From contig JABCZD010000008.1 in NCBI GenBank assembly GCA_013289855.1, positions 1 to 64,000 on the forward strand: a stretch of 64,000 bases of DNA, given 5' to 3'. Below are positions 62,005 to 64,000 of the stretch, piece after piece. A model generated the notes under the pieces. The model worked only from the letters and a program-made list of their open reading frames with translations, was not told where the DNA came from and made no database searches. Both the position numbers and the translations under genes were made by a program. Numbering within the stretch: position 1 is the first letter of the stretch; every line of letters begins with the position of its first letter. Source of the stretch: Acidobacteriota bacterium. Its GTDB lineage: Bacteria; Acidobacteriota; Terriglobia; Acidiferrales; UBA7541.

Positions 62005-63081
62005 ATGGCCCTAGCAAACCAAGCAAGCGACCTCGATCCCGCCCGGCTTTTAGCCGCCTGGGTGCGCATCCTCTCCGGCAAAGTCCCTCTGCTCAGCATC
62101 GAAATAACTCGCGAGTGCCCGCTCACTTGCCCCGGCTGCTACGCCTACGGTGACACCCACCTTGGCGGCGGCGTCACCCTCCGCGAGCTGAGCGACTTCC
62201 GCGGCGACGCCCTCGTCAACGGCGTCCTGGAGCTGGTCCGCAAACACAAGCCGCTCCACGTTTCCCTGGTCGGCGGCGAACCCTTAGTCCGTCATCGCGA
62301 ACTCTCCAAGATCCTCCCCGTCCTCAGCGAAATGGGCATCTTCGCACTCGTTGTCACCAGCGGCATCATCCCGATTCCGAAAGAGTGGATGTCCCTCCCA
62401 CGCGTCCGCGTCGCCGTCTCCATCGACGGCCTCCCCGAACACCACGACATTCGCCGCAAGCCCGCCACCTACGAAAAAATCCTTAGCCAGCTCGGCGGCC
62501 GCGAAGTCAACATTCACTGGACCATCACCCGCCAAATGTTCCAACGCCCCGGTTATCTCGAAGAATACGTAAAGTTTTGGAACCACCGCCCTGAAGTCAA
62601 TCGCGTCTGGGTCAGCGTCTACACTCCGCAAATCGGCGAACAAAGCGCCGAACTCCTCACTCCCGAAAATCGCCTAACCCTGGCCGCCGAGCTCCCCGCC
62701 CTGGCCGAGCGCTATCCTAAACTCCTCTATAACGAAGGCTTCGCTAAGGCCCTCATCCATCCGCCTGCCAACCCCGACGACTGCGTCTTCGCTAAACTCT
62801 CGGCTAACTATTCTGCCGACCTCAAAAGCCGCGTCGAACCCTGCGTCTTCGGTGGCAATCCCGACTGCTCACAATGCGGCTGCGCCATCAGCAGCGCTCT
62901 ACACTGGATCCGCACCATAAAAATGGCCGGCCCGCTAAAGGTCGACCATTTCATCGGCAGCTCCACCAAAATCGGCAACTTCTCTAACCGCCTTCGCAAA
63001 GCCGCCGACAAAACCCCGCGCTGGACCCAGCAACCTCCACCCCCACCCAACCTAATCCAAATCGCCTCCGACGAATCCTAG
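62005..63081 (+). CDS. Radical SAM protein
   Basis: This 358-residue radical SAM enzyme has the iron-sulfur motif C38-x3-C42-x2-C45 in ECPLTCPGCYAYG, the SAM-binding VGGEPLVRHREL near 92 and the VSIDGLPEHHDIRRKPATYEKIL strand near 140. The C-terminal stretch CVFGGNPDCSQCGCA near 275-290 has four clustered Cys that may hold an auxiliary cluster, as in SPASM/twitch-type enzymes. The substrate is unknown: no peptide precursor or cofactor partner is visible nearby. The ATG at 62005 lies in a region shared with the divergent small Cys protein. Confidence 0.9.
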   Translation: MALANQASDLDPARLLAAWVRILSGKVPLLSIEITRECPLTCPGCYAYGDTHLGGGVTLRELSDFRGDALVNGVLELVRKHKPLHVSLVGGEPLVRHRELSKILPVLSEMGIFALVVTSGIIPIPKEWMSLPRVRVAVSIDGLPEHHDIRRKPATYEKILSQLGGREVNIHWTITRQMFQRPGYLEEYVKFWNHRPEVNRVWVSVYTPQIGEQSAELLTPENRLTLAAELPALAERYPKLLYNEGFAKALIHPPANPDDCVFAKLSANYSADLKSRVEPCVFGGNPDCSQCGCAISSALHWIRTIKMAGPLKVDHFIGSSTKIGNFSNRLRKAADKTPRWTQQPPPPPNLIQIASDES

Positions 63082-63109
63082 CCTGTCTGCGGGAACGCCT
63101 TTCCTGGGA

Positions 63110-63136
63110 ACGCCAATCTCCCGATTGGCGTCTTGT
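63110..63136 (+). terminator. Terminator-like hairpin after the radical SAM gene
   Basis: ACGCCAATC (63110-63118), loop TCCC, and GATTGGCGT (63123-63131) form a perfect 9-bp stem followed by CTTGT, a weak T tail. It lies about 30 bases after the stop of the radical SAM gene. The same motif class appears as a dispersed palindrome in related genomes. Confidence 0.5.
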
Positions 63137-63260
63137 CCTCCGTAGCCGTCGAACTTCAGCCCCGCATCCTCCGACTTCTGCGCCGCTCGCAAGGTCGATT
63201 CGCTCTTCTCCTTGCCATCCCATCTTCAAACTCACTACGTCCGATCACTTCCACCCATCC

Positions 63261-63713
63261 TCAATACAACCTAAAATTCACCTCCAACATCACCCGCTGC
63301 GCCACCGGCACGCCCTCCCGGCTAGCCGGCTTAAACTTCCATTTCTTCACCGCCTTAACCGCCTCCTCATCCAACCCGTAACCCAATTTCTTGTCCAGCG
63401 TCACGTCCTGCACCTCCCCTTCGGCGCTGATCGAAACCCACATTGTCACCACCCCTTGCACCTTTGCCTTCCGCCCCGCCTTGCTGTAGTCCGGCGACGG
63501 AGCATACACCGTCTGCGGCGGGACCGTGCATCCCTTGTCCCCCTCCATGCAACGTCTCACTCGCGGCCGAGAAGGTGGGCTCGGCGCATCACTACCACCA
63601 GTCCCACTCGCGCCCGCCCCCGCAGGCTCCTGACCAATCCCCGCCGCCCGCGTCACCGCCAAACCGCCCGCTACCATCAACAAAATCCCCACCCCAGCCC
63701 ACCAAGCCCTCAT
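63261..63713 (-). CDS. TonB-family C-terminal domain protein
   Basis: This 150-residue exported protein has an N-terminal helix or signal (about 5-24, GVGILLMVAGGLAVTRA), a Gly/Ser/Pro-rich linker, and a TonB C-terminal domain near 75-150: YSKAGRKAKVQGVVTMWVSISAEGEVQDV, then LDEEAVKAVKKWKFKPASREGVPVAQRV. It may transmit proton-motive energy to outer-membrane receptors or act as a peptide-binding accessory, but no ExbBD gene is in view. ATG 63713 follows GGTGGGG. It is short for a full TonB, as are many Acidobacteriota proteins of this kind. Confidence 0.9.
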   Translation of the reverse strand: MRAWWAGVGILLMVAGGLAVTRAAGIGQEPAGAGASGTGGSDAPSPPSRPRVRRCMEGDKGCTVPPQTVYAPSPDYSKAGRKAKVQGVVTMWVSISAEGEVQDVTLDKKLGYGLDEEAVKAVKKWKFKPASREGVPVAQRVMLEVNFRLY

Positions 63714-63737
63714 AACCCCACCTCCATCCGCTCTACC

Positions 63738-64000
63738 TCAGGGTTTCGCCACCCCCGCAGTCGCAGTCGCCGACGCCGACCCCGCATTCTTCACATAGGT
63801 CGTCAGCCAACTATTCATCTCCCAAAACATATGCATCACCGACTCCCTAGCCGCATACCCATGCGCCTCCAGCGGCAGCAGCACAAACCGCACCGTCCCC
63901 CCTTGCCCCTTCAACGCGCTAAACAGCCGTTCGCTCTGAATCGGGAACGTTCCCGAATTGTTGTCCGCCTCCCCGTGTATCAGCAGCAGCGGCGTCTTGA
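63738..64000 (-). CDS. S9-family serine peptidase, C-terminal fragment (cut by window edge)
   Basis: The last about 86 codons of a minus-strand gene are visible, ending in TGA at 63738. The fragment reads TPLLLIHGEADNNSGTFPIQS, with the acid (in GEAD), and LEAHGYAARESVMHMFWEMNSW, with the catalytic His, typical of prolyl-oligopeptidase/glutamyl endopeptidase-like hydrolases. The start lies beyond the window. An Ala/Thr-rich tail follows. It ends 25 bases before the TonB-like gene start, so the two may be co-transcribed. Confidence 0.85.
   Translation of the reverse strand, partial: KTPLLLIHGEADNNSGTFPIQSERLFSALKGQGGTVRFVLLPLEAHGYAARESVMHMFWEMNSWLTTYVKNAGSASATATAGVAKP

Overview
The window most likely comes from an Acidobacteriota chromosome, probably of the Terriglobia type. 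The evidence is two long orphan FtsX/MacB-like permeases of the acidobacterial duplicated type (ADOP), a TPR-tailed serine/threonine kinase, a secreted S9 peptidase end, many GTG/TTG starts, dense GC-rich coding and short GC-rich intergenic hairpins. This is inferred from gene content, since no rRNA or tRNA gene is present. Genes are on both strands, and I found no insertion sequence, prophage or CRISPR array.

Left part (1-15.6 kb). A structured palindrome lies at the edge, followed on the minus strand by two APC-type amino acid permeases. Next come thiE, accC, accB and an M24 Xaa-Pro peptidase, then the type IV pilus operon pilM-N-O-P-Q, which ends in a clear rho-independent terminator. A small HTH protein, a secreted YVTN beta-propeller protein and a UbiD-family decarboxylase follow.

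Centre (15.8-42.1 kb). After an aldo/keto reductase comes a large exopolysaccharide region. Its core on the minus strand reads wza-like export protein, ExeA-like ATPase with a LysM domain, CpsD-like protein with a ruined P-loop, UpxY/NusG-like antiterminator, GumC/Wzz-like protein, polyprenyl-phosphate sugar transferase, UDP-glucose dehydrogenase, flippase and O-antigen ligase/polymerase. GT2, PhyH dioxygenase, acyltransferase-3 and methyltransferase genes follow. The flank carries an alginate-lyase-like protein, a GT4, a WecG/TagA-type transferase, an SGNH plus MBOAT O-acetylation pair, a GH30 glycanase and a GDP-mannose-3,5-epimerase-like enzyme. Together they suggest a Wzx/Wzy-type, uronate-containing and probably O-acetylated polymer, with built-in secreted cleavage enzymes.

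Right part (42.1-64 kb). A purine nucleoside scavenging group (AzgA-like permease, NUP-family periplasmic protein, secreted adenosine deaminase) is followed by a HigBA-type toxin-antitoxin pair whose toxin gene has an in-frame stop. A monooxygenase-SDR-hydrolase operon comes next. Two ADOP permeases then flank an unknown membrane protein and a lone HNH-type protein. The window ends with a secreted unknown protein, the TPR kinase with a 30-nt tandem repeat in its leader, a small cysteine-pair protein, a lone radical SAM enzyme, a TonB-like protein and the C-terminal end of an S9 peptidase.

The most unusual points are the exopolysaccharide core with a dead kinase-like ATPase and no exosortase in view, the polymer-cleaving enzymes embedded in the locus, the broken toxin beside an intact antitoxin, and the edge palindrome.
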